Shown one piece after another: positions 5,712 to 12,063 of a stretch of 26,468 bases of DNA. How positions within the stretch are numbered: the stretch's first letter is position 1; each line of letters begins with the position of its first letter. The notes beneath the pieces were generated by a model. That model was not told the DNA's origin, ran no database searches, and saw only the letters and a program-made list of their open reading frames with translations. Source of the DNA: a virus; the IMG/VR virus record IMGVR_UViG_3300022538_000905, positions 1 through 26,468 of that record; one strand, 5' to 3'. The translations under genes were made by a program, and so were the position numbers.

Positions 5712-6599
5712 ATGGAGCCCACAAAGCGAGATATGGACAATCCAAGTAAAACAGTTGTAGAAGAATGGGTCAAGGGAACTACTGGGCAATTCAGCCTCAC
5801 TAATATATACAACGAGATGCGTATTCTCGCTCCTGAAAGTAAAGCGTACCTACGGGTAATAATGCGTAGGCTTGTTAAGGATAAGGTGCTTGTAGCCCTG
5901 GGTAAAAGGGATGGGCTATACCGCTTGATTGACGATGAAGCACCAAAGATAAATTGGCGGGGTGCGGATAAAATGAGTGTGCCGTTAAGATTTCCTTTCG
6001 AGTTAGAAAAATTGGTGAGGATTCTCCCCAAGAGTTTAATAATCCTCGCAGGAAGTTCCGGAGCGGGGAAAACTGCCCTGTTATATAACATAGTATATAT
6101 GAATATGAACGACTTTGAGATCCATCTTTTTAGTAATAGTGAGATGGGGGAAATGCAAATGGAGGAAAGGTTTAATGCCATTGACCCCGACATTCCCGAT
6201 CCTCTCCCCTTTGAGACTTGGCGCAGGGAGGATAACTACGCTGATGTAATTAAACCGGATGCTATTAATGTGATTGACTATTTGGATCTCGATAACGAGG
6301 TTTTTTTGATTGGCTATGAGCTAAAAAAGATAATCCAAAAGCTAAATCAGGGGGTGGCTATCGTAGCAATACAGAAGCCTCCCGGGAGAGATTTGGGTTA
6401 TGGTGCTGGATACTCTGTTAAAAGTGCCTCACTATATTTAGCTATGGATGGGCCGAAAGGCAGGGGGCCAGGCAAGCTCAAGATAGTCAAGGCTAGAGAG
6501 CGAGCGATTAGCGATGTTGACCCCCTGAATAAGACTTGGGGATTTCGCTTGGATAACAGAGGAGCAAACTTCATAGATATATCGGAGGACAAGCAATGA
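5712..6599 (+). CDS. winged-helix plus RecA-like P-loop ATPase
   Basis: About 295 aa; the start is the ATG at 5712 (TGATAATG) or the GTG at 5706. Residues ~10-75 form a winged-helix domain (SLTNIYNEM..., SKAYLRVIMRRLVKDKVL..., then a wing). A RecA/AAA-type ATPase core follows, with Walker A GSSGAGKT at ~114-121 and a hydrophobic strand ending in Asp (INVIDYLDL, ~185-193) as Walker B. A later VAIVAIQKPPG strand fits the sensor/Q position of RecA-fold ATPases (phage Sak4, DnaB-like, AAA_25). The likely role is an ATP-driven recombinase or helicase loader in replication, with the winged helix recognising DNA. No DnaB hexamer N-domain or DnaG-like partner is visible, so the exact role remains open. 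Confidence 0.7.
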   Translation: MEPTKRDMDNPSKTVVEEWVKGTTGQFSLTNIYNEMRILAPESKAYLRVIMRRLVKDKVLVALGKRDGLYRLIDDEAPKINWRGADKMSVPLRFPFELEKLVRILPKSLIILAGSSGAGKTALLYNIVYMNMNDFEIHLFSNSEMGEMQMEERFNAIDPDIPDPLPFETWRREDNYADVIKPDAINVIDYLDLDNEVFLIGYELKKIIQKLNQGVAIVAIQKPPGRDLGYGAGYSVKSASLYLAMDGPKGRGPGKLKIVKARERAISDVDPLNKTWGFRLDNRGANFIDISEDKQ

Positions 6600-6694
6600 A
6601 TTGGTTAAGTTTTGCATTCGGTTTCCTAATTGGTAGCGTTTATGGAAGTATAGTAGTAGCAGTATTTATGATGAAAAGAACTAAGCAAAGATAG
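6596..6694 (+). CDS. single-span membrane peptide, 32 aa
   Basis: This gene is ATGA-coupled to the ATPase gene, with CGGAGGAC before the ATG. The first 25 residues are one hydrophobic segment with small residues (FAFGFLIGSVYGSIVVAVF), then a basic tail (KRTKQR) expected on the cytoplasmic side. A bitopic micro-protein of unknown role. Confidence 0.5.
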   Translation: MNWLSFAFGFLIGSVYGSIVVAVFMMKRTKQR

Positions 6695-6713
6695 ATATTT
6701 CGGAGGAGGTGAG

Positions 6714-7025
6714 ATGAAGTTTACATCCGAGTACTCAAAGTTAAAGAAACAGAAGTTTACAACTATTAGGAAAAATAGAGGTTATTATAAGGTAGGAGCA
6801 AATTACCTTATAGGGACTCCTGAACAAACGTTTATAGCACAGGTTATTGATATACAAGCCATAACTAAGTCTCAGATTACAGACGAGCTTGCTCTTGATG
6901 ATGCTGACTGCACTGCTAATGAGTTAAAAAATAAGCTAGAGACTTGGTATGGCAAACAATACGATAATTTTATTTTGCTTACACTTAGAAGAATGCTTAC
7001 ATTCAGAGGAGATAGAGAGGCGTGA
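6714..7025 (+). CDS. ASCH-like domain protein
   Basis: A 103-aa protein behind CGGAGGAGGTGAG. KFTTIRKNRGYYKVG near the N-terminus, then a barrel strand (FIAQVIDIQAI), an acidic DELALDDADC segment and LETWYGKQYDNFILLTL at the end resemble phage and archaeal ASCH (PUA-like barrel) proteins. Members of this fold bind RNA or modified nucleotides, and some hydrolyse N4-acetylcytidine. The catalytic residues of the hydrolase subgroup cannot be confirmed by eye. The stop overlaps the next GTG start. Confidence 0.55.
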   Translation: MKFTSEYSKLKKQKFTTIRKNRGYYKVGANYLIGTPEQTFIAQVIDIQAITKSQITDELALDDADCTANELKNKLETWYGKQYDNFILLTLRRMLTFRGDREA

Positions 7026-7384
7026 TTGAACCACGAAAGTGCATTAAATGCGGGCAACTCAAAGCACCTACCGAGTATTATAGTGGCAGTGGCAATACCT
7101 GTAAGGAGTGCCTCAAGAAATACCAGAAGGTTAGATTTGCGCAAAAGAAACTTGTTATAAAAGAACTAGCCGAAAACAACATAGAACAGCGCCTTTGCTA
7201 TAACTATTGTCGTGCTGACTGCTGGCTCAATGGGATGCGGGTAATGAGGAGGGGTTCGCTAGTGGGTCAAGGAGGACGGGATTGGTGGCAACAAAAAAAG
7301 ATAAGACACGAGAAGTGGTTAAGAAGAAAGAGAAAGAAGGAAACAGCAGCCCTGCCAGCAGAGCGACTGAGCATAGAGGTCTAA
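7022..7384 (+). CDS. zinc-knuckle protein resembling endonuclease VII N-terminus
   Basis: The gene starts at a GTG overlapping the previous stop. Residues 7-30 (CIKCGQLKAPTEYY...CKECLKKY) match the zinc-binding opening of phage recombination endonuclease VII/HNH-type proteins. The following ~90 residues lack the conserved catalytic His/Asn segment and end in a strongly basic RRKRKK region. Further cysteines (CYNYCRADC) could bind a second metal. It may be a DNA-binding relative or a degenerate nuclease. Confidence 0.5.
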   Translation: MIEPRKCIKCGQLKAPTEYYSGSGNTCKECLKKYQKVRFAQKKLVIKELAENNIEQRLCYNYCRADCWLNGMRVMRRGSLVGQGGRDWWQQKKIRHEKWLRRKRKKETAALPAERLSIEV

Positions 7385-7397
7385 ATCGTGACAACAA

Positions 7398-7432
7398 CTC
7401 CTGCCAGTCATAGCTGGTGGGGCTACTAGGAG
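7398..7432 (+). promoter_or_regulatory. hairpin touching the ribosome binding site of the 7445 gene
   Basis: CTCCT (7398-7402) pairs with AGGAG (7428-7432), and inside it CCAG (7404-7407) pairs with CTGG (7414-7417). The 3' arm is the start of the purine-rich stretch AGGAGGAGGAG that supplies the ribosome binding site for the ATG at 7445. Folding could reduce translation, though part of the site stays free. Confidence 0.4.
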
Positions 7433-7444
7433 GAGGAGATAATT

Positions 7445-7666
7445 ATGACTTGTTCTGAGTGCGGTACAGAGATGTTATTTGATGAAGGCACTGCCTCAAC
7501 CAGTACAAGGGTAATAAATTGGTGGTGTCCTTGTTGTGGAAGAAGGGGACTAGAAGTATATGAAAAGCAAGCTGGCGGGGAGAAGAAAGAAAGCAGAGGA
7601 GAGAAGATAAATAGGCTTTTAAAGGATAAACCTGAGTGTGAATGGGAGCCGGGGGGATATAGATGA
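7445..7666 (+). CDS. zinc-ribbon protein, 73 aa
   Basis: Ribosome binding site AGGAGGAG lies 6 bases before the ATG. The ribbon is CSEC (3-6)...CPCC (28-31), followed by a charged, probably flexible tail. It is ATGA-coupled to the next ORF. A typical small phage zinc ribbon; partner unknown. Confidence 0.6.
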   Translation: MTCSECGTEMLFDEGTASTSTRVINWWCPCCGRRGLEVYEKQAGGEKKESRGEKINRLLKDKPECEWEPGGYR

Positions 7667-7875
7667 AAAGCACTCGCAAAAAGGAGGGAGAGATGGCGAT
7701 GAAGCCAAAACAACGAATTCAATTGGAAAAATTACGTGATGAGATAATCACCAACAAAAGAGGAGCAATTGCTCGATACGTTGAACATGTAATAAACGAA
7801 ACATGGAGTCATAGTATATCGGGACTTGTCGATCGAGTAAATAAATTAGAGAAAGCAATTGGGAAAAAGAAATGA
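7663..7875 (+). CDS. hypothetical helical protein, 60-70 aa
   Basis: Two starts are possible. The ATG at 7663 overlaps the upstream stop (ATGA). The ATG at 7693 sits 4-6 bases after AAAAGGAGGGAG and is the better-supported site. The protein is helical and basic, with a likely short coiled coil at the end (SGLVDRVNKLEKAIGKKK). No family is recognised. Confidence 0.55.
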   Translation: MKSTRKKEGEMAMKPKQRIQLEKLRDEIITNKRGAIARYVEHVINETWSHSISGLVDRVNKLEKAIGKKK

Positions 7876-8096
7876 TTCACTGCCATAATTGCCTTCACGC
7901 AATCAACCAAGGTGAGCCTTATCGTAAATGCTCTTACTGGAGTAGCAGGACAATCACGAAGCAAGTTATCTACGTCCATTATCCTCACTGCCCCGATGGT
8001 GCTGACCCTGATGCGCATTACCAGCAGAATGTGTTGTGCGGCAGAACGGAGTATAATTTCGTACCGGAAGTAAAGTATATTAAGGAGGGTATATAA
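7872..8096 (+). CDS. cysteine/histidine-rich protein, 74 aa
   Basis: ATGA-coupled to the previous gene. CHNC (residues 4-7), a Cys at ~20, HYPHC and a later Cys suggest a metal-binding knuckle, though the spacing is not a standard ribbon. It lies directly before the phosphoesterase gene (stop adjacent to start). Confidence 0.55.
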   Translation: MIHCHNCLHAINQGEPYRKCSYWSSRTITKQVIYVHYPHCPDGADPDAHYQQNVLCGRTEYNFVPEVKYIKEGI

Positions 8097-9155
8097 ATGA
8101 GAAATGAACAATTCTGGAAAGAGCATATCAAAGTATATAACTATATAAGGGATAATTATCAAAGTTTTACCGACTATGGTTTAACAATGGTAATTGCGGG
8201 GCACTTCGGAATTAACTTAGATCCCGAGGGAATAAGAAACTTAAGGCGTAGTAGAGGATGGAAAAAAAGAGTTTCACCAATGGCTGAAAGTGTGCAAAAG
8301 AATGAAAGCACTCCTAAAATAAGCGAGAAAGACCTTCGGCAAATTCTCTCTGAAAAAGGCTATCGAGTTGAAAAACTTACTCCAGATAAAATGGACATTA
8401 AGAAAAGGGTTGATACGTCAATGTTTGAGGGAGAAACAATAAAATTTGGAGTCATAAGTTGCTCTCATTTAGCCAGTAAGTATCAACAACTTACTTATTT
8501 ACGAACATTTTATACTTATGCCCAAGAGCAGGGAATAAAACTTATTCTTCATGCCGGGGATGTGATAGCTGGTATCAGAGTTTACAAGGGGCAAGAGTAT
8601 GAGCTTTTCTTACACGGTGAAAAAGCCCAGAGAGATTATGCTATTGAACATTATCCTAGAATGGAAAATGGCGGAAAAACCATAATGATAGCTGGTAATC
8701 ACGACTACTCATTTATCAAAGAGGCTGGTTGTGACATTGTAGAAGACATAGCTGATGGACGAGAAGACATTGAATATTGGGGTGCTTATGGTGCCTATCC
8801 TATTCTACCAAGGTTAAAAGTTTATCTTCAGCATACATCTGGAGGAGTTCCCTACGCTATTTCTTATCGCTTGCAGAAAAACATAGAGCAGTTTGCCCCC
8901 GATGCCAAGCCAGACATATATTTTATGGGGCATCTTCATAAGAGTTGCGCTCTCTTTCAATACCGGAATGTCACCGCTTTTAGCCTTCCTTGCTTTGAAA
9001 GCCAAACGCCTTATTTGCGAAGGAAAGGTTTATACCCAGAAATAGGAGGACTCATCGTGGAATTTTTTGTCAATGATAAAGGTAGGAAAGATAATCTAGC
9101 AAGAATGAAATTTGAATGGGTCCCGTTTTATAAGCCCATTGAAAAGGATTATTAA
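8097..9155 (+). CDS. calcineurin-like phosphoesterase with N-terminal DNA-binding-like region
   Basis: A 352-aa protein with ribosome binding site AAGGAGGG. Residues 1-60 look like a small helix-turn-helix region (VIAGHFGINLDPEGIRNLRRS). From ~115 it follows the metallophosphoesterase motif order: FGVISCSHLA (motif I), HAGDV (GD at 154-155), AGNHD (200-203), LQH (His246) and GHLH (278-281). These motifs bind two metals and hydrolyse phosphoesters. In this phage family the enzyme may act on nucleic acid ends or nucleotides. Motif I normally reads D-x-H; here it is C122-S-H124, so one metal ligand is changed. This is the last gene of the plus-strand early region; convergent minus-strand genes begin 16 bases later, with no clear terminator between. 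Confidence 0.75.
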   Translation: MRNEQFWKEHIKVYNYIRDNYQSFTDYGLTMVIAGHFGINLDPEGIRNLRRSRGWKKRVSPMAESVQKNESTPKISEKDLRQILSEKGYRVEKLTPDKMDIKKRVDTSMFEGETIKFGVISCSHLASKYQQLTYLRTFYTYAQEQGIKLILHAGDVIAGIRVYKGQEYELFLHGEKAQRDYAIEHYPRMENGGKTIMIAGNHDYSFIKEAGCDIVEDIADGREDIEYWGAYGAYPILPRLKVYLQHTSGGVPYAISYRLQKNIEQFAPDAKPDIYFMGHLHKSCALFQYRNVTAFSLPCFESQTPYLRRKGLYPEIGGLIVEFFVNDKGRKDNLARMKFEWVPFYKPIEKDY

Positions 9156-9171
9156 GGCAAGCTATTTACAG

Positions 9172-9366
9172 CTAAGTTGACTTCCTTTTCCCCTCAAACT
9201 TAAATACAACTTCTTGGTTGCCCAATTCATCCGCTATTTGCTCCTCAATGGGATAAGGTATTACCTTACAGTATAATCCTTCAAATTCTATTACTACCCA
9301 TTCCCCTTGCTTTAGAGCATTAACTGCTACTTCAGAAAATTCTACGTAATACTTCTCGTCAGACAA
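9172..9366 (-). CDS. hypothetical protein, 64 aa, TTG start
   Basis: The start is a TTG overlapping the upstream stop (TAATTG), at 5-base spacing from GGAGG, so it is well supported despite the rare codon. The protein is acidic and beta-rich (a strand-turn-strand around EWVVIEFEGLYCKVIPY). It is transcribed leftward with the 9367-9543 gene. Function unknown. Confidence 0.55.
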   Translation of the reverse strand: MSDEKYYVEFSEVAVNALKQGEWVVIEFEGLYCKVIPYPIEEQIADELGNQEVVFKFEGKRKST

Positions 9367-9543
9367 TTATTCCTCCAGTTCTACGTGATTATATATCTGA
9401 TCCGCCGCTTCCTTACATCCACAGCATAAGAGCTTATGATGGAACTTGCCTATTAATTTATGGTCGTAAAGCCTTATCTGAATAAGATATTCAATGGGCA
9501 TAATTCTGGTGCAGTGAAAGCAAATCCCGTACTCAAGATTCAT
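9367..9543 (-). CDS. zinc-finger-like protein, 58 aa
   Basis: The start is the ATG at 9543, seven bases after TTGGAG; the longer frame from a TTG at 9576 lacks a site. CFHC (8-11) and CCGC (39-42) are spaced like a zinc knuckle. The promoter at 9560-9588 sits just upstream, so this is the first gene of a two-gene leftward unit. Confidence 0.55.
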   Translation of the reverse strand: MNLEYGICFHCTRIMPIEYLIQIRLYDHKLIGKFHHKLLCCGCKEAADQIYNHVELEE

Positions 9544-9559
9544 TTTGTACTCCAAATAG

Positions 9560-9588
9560 GTTATAATTGTACTCAAAAAGTATTACAA
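9560..9588 (-). promoter_or_regulatory. leftward sigma-70-type promoter
   Basis: On the minus strand TTGTAA (9588-9583) is separated by 17 bases from TATAAC (9565-9560). Transcription would start about 10 bases before the coding start at 9543. A perfect palindrome AGTATACT lies just upstream (near 9592-9599) and could bind a regulator. Confidence 0.5.
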
Positions 9589-9610
9589 CTTAGTATACTT
9601 ACGAGTTCAC

Positions 9611-9826
9611 TCAACTTGACAAAACTGTAATTATGTCCAGCCAAAGGTAAAAGTTCCATAATCCTAAGAATATGAGGAAACAAACTTCAACAAATATTTT
9701 AGCTGCATTAAGATATGATGGTATATTCTCCCGCCAGCGAGCAGGAGAAGGCAAGCTCGTACCTGCTGTTCCAGCACTCTCCTTGGCCATCTTAACAAAC
9801 CCATCCCAATTATCGTAGATGCCCAT
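9611..9826 (-). CDS. small membrane protein, 71 aa
   Basis: The ATG overlaps the protease stop (TAATG), behind a strong TTGGAGGAATA site. The first 40 residues are polar; residues ~43-68 (IFVEVCFLIFLGLWNFYLWLDI) form one membrane span. Its coupling to the secreted protease suggests a joint function, such as an anchor or partner. Alternatively it is a holin-like protein. Confidence 0.55.
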   Translation of the reverse strand: MGIYDNWDGFVKMAKESAGTAGTSLPSPARWRENIPSYLNAAKIFVEVCFLIFLGLWNFYLWLDIITVLSS

Positions 9827-10368
9827 TATTCCTCCAAAAACATTTTGATTGTCTTAGCGGGTATTGCCGTCAGCAGCCAGTCACCCATTCTGGTTGAGCC
9901 ATAACCACTCCTGACTATCCCAAGTAGTCTTCCCCTTCTATCAAAAACACCACCCCCAGAGCTTCCAGCAATTACCTTTGCATCCACCAGTAACCATTTC
10001 TCAGTAATACCTGCTATCCTACCAAACACAACAATATCCTCATAGTAACCCCCTGGAGCAGATATAACATAAACACGTTCACCAAGCTTGGGATTTAGCC
10101 TGAGCTTCGCATACTCGTGCTTACCTTCAACCTTTATTAAAGCCATGTCTAACGTTACGTGCCGTTTCATTATGCTTCCAATAGCCTTCTTTCCATCGAT
10201 TCTAAGTGCTGGCTTGTCAGTAAACCTAACCACATGATTCGCTGTGATTATCATGCTTTCCCCAATAAATACTCCAGAGCCACTATCTACAACAACCACA
10301 GACTTAGCTTGTAGAAGATTTAGGAATATTACCAATGAGCTAACACCAATTAAAAGTCTTTTCATCAT
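9826..10368 (-). CDS. secreted trypsin-like (S1/DegP-type) serine protease
   Basis: About 180 aa from the ATG at 10368 (an in-frame TTG lies at 10374). It opens with a signal peptide or anchor (MMKRLLIGVSSLVIFLNLLQA). The triad is clear: His45 in ITANHVV, Asp74 in TLDMALI and Ser137 in AGSSGGG. LLGIVRSGYG follows as the usual substrate-pocket strand. The length equals a bare protease domain; there is no PDZ. It should act outside the cytoplasm. In phage context it could degrade envelope or surface proteins at lysis, or alter the lysogen surface. It is co-translated with the 71-aa membrane protein downstream, and two operator-like dyads lie in front of it. Confidence 0.8.
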   Translation of the reverse strand: MMKRLLIGVSSLVIFLNLLQAKSVVVVDSGSGVFIGESMIITANHVVRFTDKPALRIDGKKAIGSIMKRHVTLDMALIKVEGKHEYAKLRLNPKLGERVYVISAPGGYYEDIVVFGRIAGITEKWLLVDAKVIAGSSGGGVFDRRGRLLGIVRSGYGSTRMGDWLLTAIPAKTIKMFLEE

Positions 10369-10383
10369 GTTCAAGCTCTCTTT

Positions 10384-10430
10384 ATGTTCACTCGCTATTG
10401 AACATTAGTCATTGTATAAAAATGTACAAT
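10384..10430. promoter_or_regulatory. two dyads upstream of the protease gene
   Basis: ATGTTCA-N8-TGAACAT (10384-10405, perfect 7-bp arms) and ATTGTA-N8-TACAAT (10411-10430) share the same 8-base spacer and lie within 65 bases of the protease start. On the minus strand the second contains TACAAT, a possible -10. A good -35 at the right distance was not found. These look like binding sites for a dimeric repressor. Confidence 0.45.
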
Positions 10431-10499
10431 AGTTCCGTTTATAGTGGGTATCGTGAAAAATAATACAATAGACTTAGGTTTAATAAATTAGACAGAAGG

Positions 10500-10580
10500 T
10501 TAAGTTACCAGGATTAAAAATATAGTAATTAGAAGCACACAAAATATTGCTAGTATTGAATTTGTTTTACCTTTTTCCAT
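10500..10580 (-). CDS. possible 26-aa membrane peptide
   Basis: Charged N-terminus (MEKGK) followed by one hydrophobic span (ILAIFCVLLITIFLILV). It overlaps the tail of the broken homing endonuclease in another frame and has no strong ribosome binding site. Weak candidate. Confidence 0.3.
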   Translation of the reverse strand: MEKGKTNSILAIFCVLLITIFLILVT

Positions 10581-10879
10581 CTATACTGTCGTTTCCAAGG
10601 ATTCTCCAAAACTTCATAAACTTGTGCTTTTTTCACTATTACATATGGTGCTATTGCAGACAGAAAGTCTAATATATATTCTTGCTTGGTGATCTTATAT
10701 TGATATTTAGTTTTATCTTGATATATTTGTCCATAACCTACAAATTTCCGAATTTCATCAAGAATATGTTTGTTTTTTTGACTAATTGAAATTACATAAT
10801 ATTTATGCGGGGAACTTTTATTCGTCCTAGAGAGACATCCCTCTCCATCAAAAAAACCCGCAATATATTCCTAACTCAT
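10550..10879 (-). pseudogene. LAGLIDADG homing endonuclease, broken by an in-frame TAG at codon 3
   Basis: Read leftward, the frame gives ATG-AGT-TAG and then 106 uninterrupted codons to a stop at 10550. The first motif is YIAGFFDGEGC, a classic LAGLIDADG helix with its metal-binding Asp/Glu. Next come YYVISISQKNKHIL, FVGYGQIY, a YQYKIT strand and IAPYVIVKKAQVYEVLE. This is the standard order of a single-motif homing endonuclease, normally a homodimer that makes a site-specific double-strand cut. The only lesion visible is TAG at 10871-10873; no alternative ATG, GTG or TTG precedes the catalytic helix. The ribosome binding site is weak. It could be a recent nonsense mutation, read-through or amber suppression, an unusual ATT start, or a sequencing error. 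No intron or intein boundary is apparent. Confidence 0.75.
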
Positions 10880-10936
10880 TGTAATATTCTTCATTGGAAA
10901 GTTATATTTCTGAATGGTAATAAAACATACCAAATA

Positions 10937-10970
10937 GTATCACCATAGTGATACAAAATGGTGTTTTTTT
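10937..10970 (+). terminator. intrinsic-terminator-like hairpin overlapping a GTATCAC dyad
   Basis: Two alternative folds overlap. GTATCAC-CATA-GTGATAC (10937-10943/10948-10954) is a perfect dyad. CACCAT (10941-10946) pairs with ATGGTG (10958-10963) and is followed by seven T (10964-10970), giving a rightward terminator. No rightward gene lies immediately upstream, so it may stop antisense transcription, or the dyad may be an operator related to the GTATC cluster at 5334. Confidence 0.45.
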
Positions 10971-11008
10971 ACCTATTATACTCGTTATAAAAGATGTCAT
11001 CATAATGA

Positions 11009-11143
11009 TTAAAATGACACTTCTTTATCTAACGTATTAACCCATTCTGTACCACAATGGGGACAGCTATAATATGCTTTTCCCTGGAGAGTTACTGGAG
11101 TATCGAAGTCCTTTTCGCAAAAGGGACAAGAATCGTATTCCAT
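11009..11143 (-). CDS. zinc-ribbon mini-protein, 44 aa
   Basis: Not detectable by length alone, but clear on reading. CPFC (6-9)...CPHCG (27-31) forms a one-zinc ribbon with the FD.PV..QG.A.Y turn typical of rubredoxin-like knuckles. It follows the 11151-11366 gene directly, using the AGGAAG at that gene's end as a distant ribosome binding site. Function unknown. Confidence 0.6.
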   Translation of the reverse strand: MEYDSCPFCEKDFDTPVTLQGKAYYSCPHCGTEWVNTLDKEVSF

Positions 11144-11150
11144 TGTTCTT

Positions 11151-11366
11151 TTACTTCCTCAGAAAGACAAGAAGCACATCCTGGAATTCTTTAACGACTC
11201 GCTTGAGCTCCTCCACGGTAACGTCATCATCTCCTAGCACTTCATCCAATGCCACAAAAGCTTCCTTTAGCTCTTTCACCAGAAGTTTGAATTTACTAAA
11301 ATAACTTCCAGCGAAAATGGCTGCGAATGCAGTTACCACGATTGCTACTACATTGAACCATTCCAT
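11151..11366 (-). CDS. small membrane protein, holin-like
   Basis: A 71-aa protein with ribosome binding site AAAGGAG before the ATG. One N-terminal span (VVAIVVTAFAAIFAGSYF) is followed by an amphipathic acidic helix pair (LLVKELKEAFVALDEVLGDDDVTVEELKRVVKEF). This 'TM + D/E-rich VTxEEL helix' layout is common in small phage proteins annotated as holin-like. It lies beside other membrane and secreted products in the probable lysis/host-interaction region. Alternative: a membrane accessory protein without lytic function. Confidence 0.5.
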   Translation of the reverse strand: MEWFNVVAIVVTAFAAIFAGSYFSKFKLLVKELKEAFVALDEVLGDDDVTVEELKRVVKEFQDVLLVFLRK

Positions 11367-11384
11367 TTTTTTTCTCCTTTTATA

Positions 11385-11412
11385 TTGACTTTTTAAAACT
11401 TTTTGCTATACT
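11385..11412 (+). promoter_or_regulatory. sigma-70-type promoter for guide-RNA-like locus 2
   Basis: TTGACT (11385-11390), a 16-base spacer and TATACT (11407-11412) with an extended TGC before the -10. It faces right, away from the 11151-11366 gene, and the only thing downstream on that strand is the structured RNA. Confidence 0.65.
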
Positions 11413-11417
11413 TAAAA

Positions 11418-11642
11418 CAATACGCCGGATAATAAAGCTGAAAGGCTGAGAGTGCTATCAGCGTTCTCCGGGGCCGGCTCTTTGAAATCAAAAGTAGAAG
11501 GTTCCGGCAGAAAGGCTGCCGGGTAAAACTTTTGCCACCCAAGAGAGAAAGAACCATCAGGCCCGGGCAGGGCCTTCAGCTTCGGCTGAGAATCCCCCGA
11601 CTTTAGTTGTGGGGAGCGTCAAATTGACATTTTCCTTAATGT
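11418..11642 (+). ncRNA. structured RNA with TnpB omega/reRNA-like 3' scaffold, copy 2
   Basis: From the promoter, in order: a composite stem CCGGA/UCCGG enclosing GCUGA/UCAGC; CAAAAGU/ACUUUUG enclosing the 7-bp hairpin CCGGCAG/CUGCCGG; H1 CUUUUG/CAAGAG (11529-11534/11540-11545, loop CCACC); the conserved strand; H2 GGCCC/GGGCC (11560-11564/11570-11574); H3 CAGC-UUCG-GCUG (11577-11588); H4 CCCC..GGGG (11594-11597/11611-11614, 8 bp with one bulge); then GGGGAGCGUC-AA (11611-11622). H1 and CAAAAGU/ACUUUUG share bases and are alternatives. Bases 11541-11579 equal 386-424. The 3' half matches the usual IS200/IS605 right-end pattern. The presumed guide would begin near 11623 and runs antisense into the 3' end of the 11619-12059 gene. 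A perfect TTGACATT/AATGTCAA dyad (11624-11645) lies there. The 3' end is unknown. Confidence 0.7.
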
Positions 11643-12059
11643 CAACGAAACTCCGAACCACCATTCATCTTGTGACCAGTAAAATCCCAGGGGAAACCGC
11701 TCTAAAAGTTTCCCAGGCATCTGAATCTCCAAGCCCCAAAACACATAACGTGGCTTGTTATTCACAAATCTTGCCCCACCAACAAGGTTGACTCTCTTAT
11801 GAAGAAAGCCCTCCATTAGTGTCAGTCCAAATCCCGATGAGCCATTTTGATTTTCTTTATTCCACATTACAGTAGGTTTCCCAGTTTTAAGTAGTTGCAT
11901 CAAAACAGTCAGTCCATAGTCTATTCCCTCGTAAGTATATTCAAGGACATTTACTGGTCGCTTTTTGATTTTCTCTGAAAGCTCTCCCGCCCAAGCAGAC
12001 GAACCAAACAGACCTATGATTAGCAACACCGTTATCAAAATTGGATATTCTTTCCTCAT
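11619..12059 (-). CDS. secreted, probable outer-membrane beta-barrel-like protein
   Basis: A 146-aa protein with a textbook Sec signal peptide (ILITVLLIIGLFGSSAWA, cleavage probable after residue ~24). The mature part alternates polar and aromatic/hydrophobic residues with Gly and Trp (LVGGARFVNN..., YVFWGLEIQ, LGFYWSQDEWWFGVSLTL), as in short outer-membrane strands. This implies a diderm host. Phage-encoded outer-membrane proteins can change surface receptors or exclude superinfection. The stop codon lies inside the GTCAA end of the opposing RNA (11619-11621), so the two transcription units overlap tail to tail. Start: the ATG at 12059 just follows the subtilase gene end region. Confidence 0.55.
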   Translation of the reverse strand: MRKEYPILITVLLIIGLFGSSAWAGELSEKIKKRPVNVLEYTYEGIDYGLTVLMQLLKTGKPTVMWNKENQNGSSGFGLTLMEGFLHKRVNLVGGARFVNNKPRYVFWGLEIQMPGKLLERFPLGFYWSQDEWWFGVSLTLRKMSI

Positions 12060-12063
12060 TTAA

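Noticed and set aside
11623-11642. Self-targeting of the moron promoter by the copy-2 guide
   Set aside because: TTGACATT also occurs at 14498, but the match is only about 8 bases, includes the -35 consensus and stops within the seed, so chance explains it.
11624-11645. Bidirectional intrinsic terminator
   Set aside because: The dyad TTGACATT/AATGTCAA is perfect but AT-rich and has no T-run on either side; part of it encodes the end of the 11619-12059 gene.
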